A stretch of DNA of 64,000 nucleotides from contig PERG01000001.1 in NCBI GenBank assembly GCA_002928535.1, forward strand, positions 62,001-126,000. Reading direction: 5' to 3'. Each line of letters starts with the position of its first letter. The first letter of the stretch is position 1. This document shows positions 1 through 10,084 of the stretch, piece after piece. A program made the position numbers and the translations under genes. A model generated the notes under the pieces. That model did no database searches. It worked only from the letters and a program-made list of their open reading frames with translations, and was not told the origin of the DNA. This DNA is from Methylotenera sp. GTDB taxonomy: Bacteria; Pseudomonadota; Gammaproteobacteria; Burkholderiales; Methylophilaceae.

Positions 1-129
1 GAATACCTGGAGATTCTGTTAACCCAGCGGGAAGCGCTGGAGGCGAAAAGTGAGCTCATCGAAACCAAGCAGAAGCAGATGAGTGCCATGGTGAATCTCT
101 ATCGTGCATTAGGTGGCGGCTGGCATTGA
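1..129 (+). CDS. C-terminal end of an outer-membrane efflux protein (TolC/NodT-like), truncated by window edge
   Basis: The frame is open from base 1 and ends in TGA at 127-129, giving 42 residues that finish with YRALGGGW-H. A helical stretch (LLTQREALEAKSELIETKQKQ) followed by a short region ending in YRALGGGW is what the end of RND-type outer-membrane channel proteins (OprM/NodT family) looks like. Family members form the trimeric outer-membrane duct of tripartite efflux pumps. Only the tail is visible, so the substrate and the partner pump cannot be told. The adjacent lipid A modification genes may or may not be related. Confidence 0.7.
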   Translation, partial: EYLEILLTQREALEAKSELIETKQKQMSAMVNLYRALGGGWH

Positions 130-207
130 TGCTTACGTCAAAATGATTCTGTAATTACATGGTGCGTAACCTAAGGAGATGAAGATATAGGGTGGATTCA
201 ATCATTG

Positions 208-224
208 CTTAATAACTCGTTAAG
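208..224 (+). promoter_or_regulatory. PmrA-box-like direct repeat upstream of the phosphoethanolamine transferase
   Basis: CTTAAT-N5-GTTAAG lies about 85 bases before the chosen start of the first transferase gene. The PmrA (BasR) box of enterobacteria is YTTAAK-N5-YTTAAK, so this differs at one position. eptA is a classical PmrA target, which gives the context some weight. No pmrAB genes are in the window, and AT-rich half-sites arise easily by chance. Confidence 0.35.
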
Positions 225-308
225 TGTGGCGATCTATCCCTATTTTTAATCTTGCCTTGTAACGCCTAACTCTTGTGCTCTTTTGTTTTATTTAAAAGAA
301 ATATAACG

Positions 309-1967
309 ATGAAACCTATCACTTTAAGCCAACAATTTATTGATAACCCCTTCAGCAAATGGTCGCAGACACAGATCATATGGTTGGTCGCGGTATTTAT
401 TATGTTGACCGGAAATGCTTCCCTTTGGCATGGCATTTTGAGCGTCTATCCGCTTAACTTTTGTAACATACCTTTCCTAATTTCTTTAGCCTTATTCTTT
501 ACGGCTTTAACAGCGATGTTTCTGCTATTGCTGTCTTTCGGAAATGCAACACGCTGGGTATTAGCATTCTTTCTAATTCTATCCTCCCAATCCGCTTATT
601 ACATGGATCACCTAGGGATTCTCATCGATACGGTCATGATAGATAACGTCATGCAAACGAATCTGAGCGAATCTGAAAGCCTGATCACCATAAACCTGAT
701 CATCAGAACGATTTTTTTCGGGGTGATTCCAGCGTGGCTGGTCCTTAGATATTGCCCTGCATCGACAAGCTTTAAAAAAGAGTTAGTATCAAGATTAAGG
801 GCATTTGGTTTGTGTGTGATTGCGATCGTGCTATTGGTCCTGCCATTTACGGCTGATTACAGTTCCTTCATACGTGAGCACAGAATCGTCCGCTTTTACG
901 CAAATCCCACCTATCCGGTTTACTCCATGATCAAGTATGTACACCAGCAGATGGGCATTTCCGCCAGCGGCCCCTTACATCACATTGATGACCAGGCAAA
1001 TTTATTAGATCCGCCAACGAGTAAAAAAGAATTGGTCATCATGGTGGTCGGTGAAACTGCGAGAGCAGATCGTTTTTCCCTGAACGGTTATAAAAAACTC
1101 ACCAATCCCTTACTGGCTAAAGAAAATTTAGTCAGCTTTAGCGATGTGGCTTCTTGTGGAACCTCTACCGGCGTATCGGTGCCCTGTATGTTTTCATCAT
1201 TGGGCCGCAAAAATTACGATAAAGAAAAAGCGCTGGAACAAGAGAATGTCTTAGACATATTGAAAAGAAATGATATTGAAGTGTTATGGCGGGATAACAA
1301 TTCCGATTCCAAAGGAGTAGCGACCCGAATTCAATACGAAGACTTCAAAACCCCAACACTCAATCCGGTTTGCGACAGTGAATGCAGGGATGTTGGCATG
1401 TTGAGTGGGCTGGATCAATTTATCCAAAGCCATTCAGAGAAAGACATCCTTATCGTATTGCATCAAATGGGCAATCATGGCCCTGAATATTACCGGCGCT
1501 ATCCGAAAGCCTTCGAGCGATTCACGCCTGCCTGCCAAACCGGGGAGTTAAGGGATTGTTCTCAGGAAGAAATCGACAATGCTTACGATAATGCCATCCT
1601 GTATACGGATTATTTTTTATCTGAAGTGATCCGTTTCCTGAAAAAGTACGATGCAAACCACGAAACGGCCATGCTATATGTGGCTGATCATGGGGAATCG
1701 CTGGGCGAGCATGGCATTTACTTGCATGCCGCGCCATACCTGATTGCCCCTGCAGAACAAACCCATATTCCGGTCATTACTTGGTTTGGCAAAAACTTTG
1801 ATTATCAGCTGACTGATATCAAGCCTTATGCGCATGCACCGCTCAGCCACGATGATTTATTTTGTACCTTGCTTGCGACCTATGAAATCGATTCCCATCT
1901 TTGCAAGAACGAGCATCAGTTATTGGCCAAAAATAAAAACCTTAAATTGTCCCTTTTAAACAATTGA
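309..1967 (+). CDS. eptA: lipid A phosphoethanolamine transferase (EptA/MCR family)
   Basis: The protein likely transfers phosphoethanolamine from phosphatidylethanolamine to lipid A on the periplasmic face of the inner membrane, which lowers surface charge and polymyxin binding. The first ~200 residues hold about five membrane segments. A sulfatase-fold periplasmic domain follows. Its nucleophile motif GETARADRF is at about residue 248 (Thr250, Glu249), a Cys-rich segment CGTSTGVSVPC matches EptA, and metal-binding ADHGESLGEHG lies near the end. I chose the ATG at 309 (552 aa). An upstream TTG at 273 would add 12 residues that are not needed. A second, different transferase follows 37 bases downstream, probably in one operon. 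A PmrA-box-like sequence lies upstream. Confidence 0.88.
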   Translation: MKPITLSQQFIDNPFSKWSQTQIIWLVAVFIMLTGNASLWHGILSVYPLNFCNIPFLISLALFFTALTAMFLLLLSFGNATRWVLAFFLILSSQSAYYMDHLGILIDTVMIDNVMQTNLSESESLITINLIIRTIFFGVIPAWLVLRYCPASTSFKKELVSRLRAFGLCVIAIVLLVLPFTADYSSFIREHRIVRFYANPTYPVYSMIKYVHQQMGISASGPLHHIDDQANLLDPPTSKKELVIMVVGETARADRFSLNGYKKLTNPLLAKENLVSFSDVASCGTSTGVSVPCMFSSLGRKNYDKEKALEQENVLDILKRNDIEVLWRDNNSDSKGVATRIQYEDFKTPTLNPVCDSECRDVGMLSGLDQFIQSHSEKDILIVLHQMGNHGPEYYRRYPKAFERFTPACQTGELRDCSQEEIDNAYDNAILYTDYFLSEVIRFLKKYDANHETAMLYVADHGESLGEHGIYLHAAPYLIAPAEQTHIPVITWFGKNFDYQLTDIKPYAHAPLSHDDLFCTLLATYEIDSHLCKNEHQLLAKNKNLKLSLLNN

Positions 1968-2004
1968 TTTTCTACTTAACACTACATTTTCTGGAAAACC
2001 ATCT

Positions 2005-3717
2005 ATGACCTCATTATTTGAATCCAAGGCTGAAAAGCCAGTGCTCTGGTCTTATCTGTTGTTTTGGTATCTCACCAGCATTACCCAGTTGCTTCTAGCC
2101 GTTATGGGCTACGTAAGCTTTGAAGGTTTTAAGGACACGACGATTACAGCAGGTTTATGGTTAATACCGCTGCTATTGTTTCCGCGCTACGCCAAACCGA
2201 TATCAGGCATGCTTGCTACCCTCATCTGGTTGTTTGCCTTACCTGGGGTCGGCTATTTCCTGATTTACCGGCAAGAGTTGACGCATAGTTTGATGTTCAT
2301 CATTTTTGAATCCAATAAGTCTGAGTCTGCTGAATATTTCCAGAATTATGTCTCGTGGTCAGTACTGGCCGGGTTTATTATTTTTACTGCCATACCGATA
2401 TTCATCTGGACAAAAATAAAACCGCTTACCATTTCACGGCGATATGCTTATGCGGCCAGCCTCACCTTGTTTCTCATCATATTTTTATCGCCTATGTACA
2501 AAGCGCTGGTAAAGCAAGATTTGCATGCAGCGCAAAAAAGCATAGACCGTCATTTGAGTGTCGCACCGCCATGGCAACTGGTCCTGGGTTACAGAGATTA
2601 CCGGAAGGAGCTTGCAGAAGTGGAGCGGAATCTCCTTAACTTCAAAAAGATTCCTCCCCTTCAGCATTTGACCGAAACGCAGAAAAAGCTACCGACCACT
2701 GTCGTTATCGTCATTGGCGAATCGACCACGCGTGTGCATATGGGACTGTACGGTTATCCCCGGGATACGAATCCGCAGCTCGGCAGCATCAAAGATGAGT
2801 TAACGGTATTCAGTAATGTGTTCTCGTCGCGTCCTAATACCATCGAAAGTTTGGAGCAGGTCCTGACGTTTGCCGATCAGGAACATCCTGACTGGTACAA
2901 GACCAAGCCTTCGGTGATTGCCATGCTTAAACAAGCAGGATACCAGTCTTACTGGATCAGTAATCAGCAGACACTCACGGCCAGAAATACTATGCTCACC
3001 ACTTTTGCCAAACAAGCTAATGTGCAAATCTTTCTTAATAATGCACGAAGCCAAAATGCATATAGCTTTGATGAAAAAGTGCTAGAGCCTTATTTACGGC
3101 AGCTTAATCAGCCTGATGAAAAGAAACTGATCGTGGTGCATTTACTTGGCACACATATGAAATATTCCCACCGTTACCCGGAAAGTTTTGCCCATTTCAA
3201 AGATGCTAGCCATCTTATCCAAGGTTTATCGCCAGAAAAAATTCAGACCATTAATGAATACGATAATGCCATTCGCTATAACGACCACATCGTGTATAAA
3301 TTAATTGATCGCCTTAAAAAAACCAATCAAAACAGTTTGCTAGTTTATTTTTCAGATCATGGTGAAGATGTCTATGACTCCAAAAGTCATGACTTCAAAG
3401 GCAGGAATGAAGGCCGGCCTACTTATCCCATGTACGCAGTGCCTTTTATAGTCTGGCATTCTAGCCACTGGCCGCTTGCGGATAAACTCAAGGATCCTGA
3501 CATATTGAACCGCCAATATGACAATGCCGACTTTATCTATACGATTTCCGATCTATTGGGCTTGCGTTATGACGGCTACCTGGATGACGAAAGCCTAGTA
3601 AGCAAAAGTTTTATAGAGGACAGTATCGTTGTTGGCGATCCCTACGGTAAAGCGATGCATTTACTGGAAGGCACCCAGGATTTTGAAATGAAACAGAAAT
3701 CGGGCATGCATTATTAA
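2005..3717 (+). CDS. phosphoethanolamine transferase, CptA/EptC-like subfamily
   Basis: This 570-residue protein has about five N-terminal membrane segments (to ~residue 165) and a periplasmic sulfatase domain. The nucleophile motif is IGESTTRVHMGLYGYPRDTNP at about 238 (Thr241), and SDHGEDVYDS with a later His-containing segment supplies metal ligands. The GEST..R..LYGYPR.T.P form is typical of the CptA/EptC branch, which modifies LPS core heptose or other glycans rather than the lipid A 4'-phosphate. The preceding gene is of the EptA branch, so the pair probably decorates different LPS positions. The acceptor cannot be read from sequence; OpgE-like activity on periplasmic glucans is an alternative. 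Confidence 0.82.
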   Translation: MTSLFESKAEKPVLWSYLLFWYLTSITQLLLAVMGYVSFEGFKDTTITAGLWLIPLLLFPRYAKPISGMLATLIWLFALPGVGYFLIYRQELTHSLMFIIFESNKSESAEYFQNYVSWSVLAGFIIFTAIPIFIWTKIKPLTISRRYAYAASLTLFLIIFLSPMYKALVKQDLHAAQKSIDRHLSVAPPWQLVLGYRDYRKELAEVERNLLNFKKIPPLQHLTETQKKLPTTVVIVIGESTTRVHMGLYGYPRDTNPQLGSIKDELTVFSNVFSSRPNTIESLEQVLTFADQEHPDWYKTKPSVIAMLKQAGYQSYWISNQQTLTARNTMLTTFAKQANVQIFLNNARSQNAYSFDEKVLEPYLRQLNQPDEKKLIVVHLLGTHMKYSHRYPESFAHFKDASHLIQGLSPEKIQTINEYDNAIRYNDHIVYKLIDRLKKTNQNSLLVYFSDHGEDVYDSKSHDFKGRNEGRPTYPMYAVPFIVWHSSHWPLADKLKDPDILNRQYDNADFIYTISDLLGLRYDGYLDDESLVSKSFIEDSIVVGDPYGKAMHLLEGTQDFEMKQKSGMHY

Positions 3718-4049
3718 CACGATGATGGATCACCTGAAGCATTAACTTCACTTGGCTAAAGGATATGCAATAAACATAATTAATTTCAAGAATCTCCAAA
3801 ACTTACTCACTAAAGTTGGTAGCAATACAAATTGAGGTCTATATTGTATTTGTCTAAATAGTTTTCTTATTAAAGGAAGCTTTCAAGTTAGTAATGGGAA
3901 CTGCTCTCAATTCTAGTGCAACCAACTTGCTTATTGTTCCTCTAATCTGAAAATTAAAAAGATTTCCTCAGTATCTTGAAAATTAAGGGAATTTAATAAA
4001 TTTAAATCACAATGACTTAATACTTTCAATTTACATTTTCAGGCTACGT
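3718..4049. other. intergenic region, 332 bases
   Basis: This AT-rich gap separates the transferase pair from the large GGDEF/EAL gene. It has no open frame of interest and no clear intrinsic terminator. The only structured element I see is the RsaL-operator-like 15-mer at 3764-3778, reported separately. Confidence 0.6.
3764..3778 (+). promoter_or_regulatory. RsaL-operator-like 15-mer
   Basis: TATGCAATAAACATA matches 14 of 15 bases of the element in the luxI promoter read on the luxI strand (TATGCAATAAGCATA). It also fits the RsaL consensus I recall (TATGnAATTnnCATA) with one mismatch. It lies 272-286 bases before the start of the GGDEF/EAL gene, which is far for a repressor site unless transcription starts well upstream. 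It is the weakest member of the four-site set. Confidence 0.35.
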
Positions 4050-7000
4050 ATGAAGACAAATAAAGCTGAGCAAGCTAGGTTAGAAGAGTTGCAATCGTAT
4101 TCTATTTTGAACAAAGCGACTGAAAGTGATTTCGATAACATTACCCAGCTAATAGCGAATATTTGTGAAACACCCATCGCAACGGTGACTTTAATCAACA
4201 GCGATCGGGCATGGTGTAAATCCTCAGTTGGTTTGAAAGAGGAACATAAGCAACAGATTGCTTTTTGTATAAAAGCGATGGATGCAAAAGATATTTGCAC
4301 CGTTCCAGATACTTTATTAGATTCCCATTTCTCTTCAAACCCGATGGTGATAGGGGAGCCGTATATTCGGTTTTATGCAGGCATTCCTTTAATCTCTCCT
4401 AACGGACAGGCCTTGGGTGCATTAGCCGTTAAGGATTATCGCCCGCGCGAATTAACCAACATCCAGTTTGAGGCGCTTAAAACTTTGGCTGCGCAAGTGG
4501 TGATGTTGCTTGAGACCCGACGTCAAAGACATGTTCTGGAGCAATTGTCGCAAGAGCGTGATCTCATCAATCAGAAGCTCACTTTACAATCAGAACGGCT
4601 AGAAAAAGAACGGGAATTTTTACGTGCGCTATTAGAAAATTTAAATGAAGGGATTGTGGCCTGTGATGAAAACGGAAAGTTATCGCTGTTTAACCGCACT
4701 ACAAGAGAGATTCATGGCTTAATCGAAGAAAAATTGCCGCCTGAAGAGTGGGCGGAACACTATGACTTGTATCTAGCAGATGGGAAGACGCGGATGCCCA
4801 TTGAGCAGATCCCTTTATTTCGGGCTTACCGTGGTGAAAAAGTCGTAGATGAAGAATTGGTCATTTATCCTAGAAATAAACCTCCACGCGTTGTGAAGTG
4901 CAACGGGCAGCCTATTCTTAAAGCAGATGGTAAAAAGCTTGGTGCAGTAGTGGCGATGCGGGATGTGACGGAACAAAAAGCCAAAGATGTTGCATTGGCC
5001 AAAAGTGAAACCAAATTAGCTGCAATCTTTAATCAATCGTATATATTTCAAGGTTTGGCTGAAGCGGATGGCACGGTGATTGACATTAATGACCTCGCTT
5101 TGAATGCTAGCGGTTATCAGCGTGAAGAAGAAGTGGGTAAGAAACTGTGGGAAACCAGTTGGTGGAATAAGGACCCTAAAGTTGTTGCAGAGATGCACGC
5201 TATCGTACAAAAAGGTTTAAGTGGTGAAATCACTCATGGCGCGTCTGATTACTTTATAGCAAGCGGAGAGCGTCGACAAACCGAATTCGTGCTATCCCCC
5301 ATTCGCGATGAACATGGAGCGCTCGCTTACTTGCTCATCTCCGGTCAGGATGTCACTGATCGTAAAAAATCTGAAATTGAACTGGCAAAAGTAAATCGTG
5401 CCTTGCGCCTATTGAGCTCATCAGTGGAGCTGTTAATCCGCGCAGAAAGTGAATCTCAGTTATTAAAAGATGTTTGTGACTTGATTGTAAAAGTGGGTGG
5501 TTATGACTTGGCGTGGGTGGGCTATTCCTTTGAGGACGCTGAAAAAACCATTAAACCCATAGCCCATTCCGGCAACGCTTCTTATCTTAAAAAAATCAAA
5601 TTGTCTTGGGCAGATAATGTGGATGTCGGTAGAGGACCGGCAGCGCGGGCTATACGTGAGGGGAAAGCCATTGTCATTGAAGATGCCTTGACCGATGCTA
5701 GCTTTGCTCCTTGGGCTGCAGCTGCGCTTAAGAGTGGCTACAAAGGGGTGATATGTCTGCCCCTCCTGCACGATGATAGTGTGTTTGGTGTCATTGCCAT
5801 GTATGCAAAAACGCAGATAGAAATAATGGATAGTGAAATCAAGTTATTGCAAGAATTAGCTGATGATTTAGCTTTTGGCATAATGAATATCCGCGCGCAG
5901 GAAGAAAACCAGCGATTTCATGTGGCGCTATATAAAATGGCTGCCAGTGTATCTGCTTCAATGGATCAACAGTTTTTCCTGCAACTTACTAAGAATATGT
6001 GTGAAGCTACGAGTGCGGATCTAGGCTTTGTGGCTAAGTTACAATACACGGATACACCTTTGCTTCAAACACTTGCTACGGTTAAAGACGGAGCTGCATT
6101 TGAAGAGTTGAGTATGGTGCTAGACCCGGAGTCTTATGCGCAACTTAGTGATAAAGACAGTTTAGTTTTAACCGATCTAGGGTTTTTAAAGCGCCTACCG
6201 GCGCTAAGCAGATTAGGCATTCAAAGCTGTATCGGACACCGCTTAACAGACCCCAGCGGGATGGTTATAGGTCTGATCGTGGTGATGTTCAATACACTTA
6301 ATCATGAATCCAGTTTCGTGAGTTCATTAATAAAAATATTTGCTGCCAGAGCAGGTGCAGAGTTAAACCGCTTGTATTCCGACCGGCATATGCGGGAGCA
6401 AGCTTCATTATTGGATAAAGCCCAGGATGCAATTATTGTGCGTGATTTAGATAATCGGGTGCATTTCTGGAATTTGGGCGCGGAGCGCTTATATGGCTGG
6501 ACTAAAGAAGAGGCGATTGGAACACCTATTGAGTCGTTGTTGTACCCCGACCCCACCCATTTTAATATTGCCATGGAAAAGCTTTTGAAAAACGGTGAAT
6601 GGAATGGTGAAATTGAACAACATACCAAATTTATCGAGAAGTTGATGGTAGAGAGCCATTGGACCCTGGTTTATGATGATGAGGGGTTAATGCAATCCGT
6701 CTTTACCATTAACACCAATATCACAGAGCGGAAAGCCGCTGCCGATAAAATCCAGCACCTTGCGTTTTATGATCCACTCACCAAATTACCGAATCGGACT
6801 TTGTTGCTGGATCGATTGAAGCACGCATTGAACTCATGTGCGCGGAATCACTTATATGGCGCATTGCTCTTTATTGATTTGGATAATTTCAAATCGTTAA
6901 ATGATACTTTGGGTCACGATATTGGCGATTTATTGTTAATTAGAATTGGCGAACGTTTAAAAACTTGTGTGCGAGCTACCGATAGCGTGGCCAGATTTGG

Positions 7001-8069
7001 AGGGGATGAATTCGTGATCATGCTGGAGAATCTCAGTCCATCCCTCACGGATGCCGCATTGATTACCAAAACAATTGCCGAGAAAGTTTTGAATAGTTTG
7101 AACCAGCCGCTTTCCCTGGGTGAATATGAGCATCAAAGCTCTGCAAGTATCGGCATTACTTTATTTTCTGACCATGAAAGAACTGTGAGTGAATTGCTTA
7201 AACATGCAGATTTGGCAATGTACCAAGCCAAGGCGATGGGCCGTAACGCATTGCGCTTTTTTGATCCAACCATGCAGTCGGAAGTGACTTCAAAAGTATC
7301 TTTGGAAACGGATTTACGTCAAAGCCTGATCAAAAATCAACTTTCATTACATTACCAACCGCAAGTAAACGATGAAGGCGTTATTGTTGGGGCAGAAGCG
7401 CTATTGCGTTGGCATCATCCAGATCGCGGCATGGTGTCGCCCGCAATGTTTATCCCGATTGCGGAAGAAACCAGGATGATCTTGCCCATTGGTTATTGGG
7501 TCTTAGAAACCGCTTGTACTAAATTAGCCGAGTGGGCAAAGCAGGATAAGACAGCTAAATTGACCCTGGCTGTAAACGTCAGTGTGCGTCAGTTCCGCCA
7601 AACTGATTTTGTTGACCAGGTGTTCGGTATATTGGATCGAACAGACGTTAACCCTAATAAGCTTAAATTAGAGCTGACAGAAAGCCTATTTGCAGAGAAT
7701 TTGGATGACATTATCCAAAAAATGCACAGGCTTAAAGAAAAAGAGATTTGTTTTTCACTGGATGATTTTGGCACGGGCTACTCATCTTTGTCTTATTTAA
7801 AACTGATGCCTTTAGACCAGCTGAAAATTGACCGATCGTTTGTGAGAGATATTTTAGAAGATGCGAATGATGCGACGATTGCATTTAGTATCATTGGCTT
7901 AGCCCAAAGCTTAGGGCTTGAAGTCATTGCCGAAGGGGTAGAAACTGAAAGTCAGAGAGAGTTTTTGTATAAGAGCGGATGCAATCTGTTCCAAGGGTAT
8001 TTATTCAGTCAGCCTTTAGCAAGCGAACCTTTTGAAGCCTATTTGATGGGAGAGAATCTTTTAAAATAA
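4050..8069 (+). CDS. GAF-PAS-PAS-GAF-GAF-PAS-GGDEF-EAL c-di-GMP turnover protein
   Basis: At 1339 residues this is an unusually long, apparently cytoplasmic sensor with no membrane segment. In order I see an N-terminal GAF (~20-160), a short coiled coil (~160-195), two PAS domains (~195-310 and 325-445), two GAF-like regions (~450-625 and 640-800), a PAS with a PAC tail (~805-925), GGDEF (~930-1085) and EAL (~1095-1339). The GGDEF motif is intact (RFGGDEF) with an allosteric I-site RATD five residues before it. EAL is intact (EALLRW), as are the DDFGTGYSSL loop and the KIDRSF lysine. Both cyclase and phosphodiesterase activities are therefore possible. It is convergent with the broken EAL-CBS-GGDEF gene. 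The ligand of the GAF/PAS array is unknown. Confidence 0.9.
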   Translation: MKTNKAEQARLEELQSYSILNKATESDFDNITQLIANICETPIATVTLINSDRAWCKSSVGLKEEHKQQIAFCIKAMDAKDICTVPDTLLDSHFSSNPMVIGEPYIRFYAGIPLISPNGQALGALAVKDYRPRELTNIQFEALKTLAAQVVMLLETRRQRHVLEQLSQERDLINQKLTLQSERLEKEREFLRALLENLNEGIVACDENGKLSLFNRTTREIHGLIEEKLPPEEWAEHYDLYLADGKTRMPIEQIPLFRAYRGEKVVDEELVIYPRNKPPRVVKCNGQPILKADGKKLGAVVAMRDVTEQKAKDVALAKSETKLAAIFNQSYIFQGLAEADGTVIDINDLALNASGYQREEEVGKKLWETSWWNKDPKVVAEMHAIVQKGLSGEITHGASDYFIASGERRQTEFVLSPIRDEHGALAYLLISGQDVTDRKKSEIELAKVNRALRLLSSSVELLIRAESESQLLKDVCDLIVKVGGYDLAWVGYSFEDAEKTIKPIAHSGNASYLKKIKLSWADNVDVGRGPAARAIREGKAIVIEDALTDASFAPWAAAALKSGYKGVICLPLLHDDSVFGVIAMYAKTQIEIMDSEIKLLQELADDLAFGIMNIRAQEENQRFHVALYKMAASVSASMDQQFFLQLTKNMCEATSADLGFVAKLQYTDTPLLQTLATVKDGAAFEELSMVLDPESYAQLSDKDSLVLTDLGFLKRLPALSRLGIQSCIGHRLTDPSGMVIGLIVVMFNTLNHESSFVSSLIKIFAARAGAELNRLYSDRHMREQASLLDKAQDAIIVRDLDNRVHFWNLGAERLYGWTKEEAIGTPIESLLYPDPTHFNIAMEKLLKNGEWNGEIEQHTKFIEKLMVESHWTLVYDDEGLMQSVFTINTNITERKAAADKIQHLAFYDPLTKLPNRTLLLDRLKHALNSCARNHLYGALLFIDLDNFKSLNDTLGHDIGDLLLIRIGERLKTCVRATDSVARFGGDEFVIMLENLSPSLTDAALITKTIAEKVLNSLNQPLSLGEYEHQSSASIGITLFSDHERTVSELLKHADLAMYQAKAMGRNALRFFDPTMQSEVTSKVSLETDLRQSLIKNQLSLHYQPQVNDEGVIVGAEALLRWHHPDRGMVSPAMFIPIAEETRMILPIGYWVLETACTKLAEWAKQDKTAKLTLAVNVSVRQFRQTDFVDQVFGILDRTDVNPNKLKLELTESLFAENLDDIIQKMHRLKEKEICFSLDDFGTGYSSLSYLKLMPLDQLKIDRSFVRDILEDANDATIAFSIIGLAQSLGLEVIAEGVETESQREFLYKSGCNLFQGYLFSQPLASEPFEAYLMGENLLK

Positions 8070-8108
8070 TGGGCTAAGAAGCATGTTTTAGCTTGAGTTA
8101 AGCAATGT

Positions 8109-9978
8109 TTAAGCAGCATTCCTGGTATCTACTTTTCTGCGCTCAACAAATAGACTATTGCCCGCGATTGCTTTTGCTTGTTTCTTTGCTTTGCAAATAC
8201 TCGCTGAAATGTTGTGATGGGTCATCATGGGGGCGTTATCAATTCTAACTACGCCAATCGACATGGTTATAAATGGATTAAATACTTTGTTACCTTGGCG
8301 GTCTTTGGATTGAATGCCACCATTTAATCGATCTTTTTTATCATAAAATTTAGGCAATTCAACAGCTAGTGCGTCCAAGATTGCACGACAGCGTGTTTCC
8401 CAGTCTTCACTTTGAAACAAAATAATAAAATCATCTCCGCCGACATGGCCGACAAAATCGATGGCCGGCTGTGCACTTTCTTGCAATAGCTTTCCAGTGT
8501 ATTGAATGATTTCATCTCCACGCCTGAAACCGTACTTATCATTAAATGGTTTGAAGTTATCCAAGTCGCAGTAGCAGGCCCAGAATGTGATGCCGTTATC
8601 GATCAGGCGATCCATGTGCTCATTGATAGGCACATTGCCCGGAAGCAGGGTCAATGGGTTGGCGTATCGCGCGGCAATAATCTGCATTTCGGTAATTTCA
8701 CGCAATAAAGCATGACCGCTACTCACGCCGATATAACGTCCCTGATCGGTAACGATAAAGCCGGTCGTTAAATGATGCGGTTCCATGCCGGTAATCAAGT
8801 TACTGATGGCCTGCAGGCTCATACATTTCTCTACAATCAAGGCTTTTTTATCGGTAAACACCATGCAGGATTTTTTACCGTAAATCTCGCGTGCGTACTG
8901 ACGGGATAACTGATGGGAAATATTGTATCGACTGATAAGACCTAGTGGTGTGTCATCATCAACCACTGGAATAAGTACAAATGCGGCGTTTCTTCAAATA
9001 GCTTGTAGATGTCATCTACAGTGGTTTTAGATGAGGCGGGTGTGATATGCACAGTAAGCTTTTCCAAGCCATTGTTTTTTTGAATTGAAGTGAACTAGCA
9101 AGGTTGTACGGTAATACTCTTCTTATCAAGAATCCGCTTTAAGTCAGGGTCAAGGTACTTTAAAGGCGCAGCTTGGGGTTTACCCAGAAAGAAGCCTTGG
9201 CCATAAGTAATATCCAAGTCTTTAAGAATGGTTAACTGTGCTTGCGTTTCAATCCCTTCTGCAATGACCTTGGAGCCACAATTTTTGGCAATTTGCGCGA
9301 TGGAGCGGACGAATTCCAGCTTAACCGGGCTTTGGTCAATACCTGTGATGAAGTGTTTATCTATCTTGACATACTCAGGCGACAGCTCAGACCATAAACG
9401 CAGGCTGGAAAAGCCTTCGCCTAAGTCATCAATGGCGATTTCAAATCCGAGGCTACGATAATGGTCCGTCGCTTTGCGTAGCAAATCATAATCATAAGTG
9501 GGTGAGCTTTCAGTAAGTTCTATGATGACATTGGTAGGGTTCAAGCCCAACTTCTGAATATATGCCAAGGTAGCACCCTTACAGGAGCGCGGCTCAATCA
9601 GACTTTCCGGACTGACATTGATAAAAAGTTTAAAAGGATTATTGCTGGCGGCAAATGATTCGAGCACGATCTGCCTACTTAAATGTCCATCTCAAATCCC
9701 AGATTATGCTTTCTGGCTGATTCAAATAAGGCTAAAGGGGAATGCAGGCTGGTATTTTCTGGGCCGCGGATTAAACCTTCATGAGAGTAGATTTCATTTT
9801 TTGCTATATGCACGATGGGCTGGAATACAGCCTTTAGTTGTCGTTGTTCTAATATTTTGAGGAGGAGTTGCTGCGTTTGGCTTGGCAGTTGGACCACTGA
9901 AGATGCCAATCTGGTCATGGTAGAACCCCAATTGATTTGGAGTTCTTGAAGGTCGTGAATATATGGCTGCATTTTCAT
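8109..9978 (-). pseudogene. broken EAL-CBS-GGDEF c-di-GMP gene (two frameshifts and one stop)
   Basis: Read on the minus strand from ATG 9978, the pieces make one protein in three frames. The EAL start (9978-9679) ends at a premature stop after FEMDI. The rest of EAL (to 9095) is in the next frame and ends at an in-frame TAG (9095-9097) after KSITVQPC. The CBS start then continues in that frame, and the CBS-GGDEF part (8966-8109) is in the third frame. Adding one base near 9682 (a T run) restores LSRQIVLESF after FEMD. Adding one base near 8974 restores IPVVDDDTPLG. EAL residues (EGL, NVSPESL, IDDLGEG, KIDKHF, AEGIET) and a GGDDF motif remain readable. Three independent lesions suggest real decay, though both shifts are single-base losses that could be sequencing errors. 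Separate short proteins might still be made. Confidence 0.82.
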
Positions 9979-10084
9979 CTACCTGGTAATTTGTAGTGAA
10001 TGTACAGCCTGCAGATGACAAAATTGTTAAATTTTTAAATCAATTGAACTTAATTCATTCTAATGTTTGCTTGCAATTGCGGCA

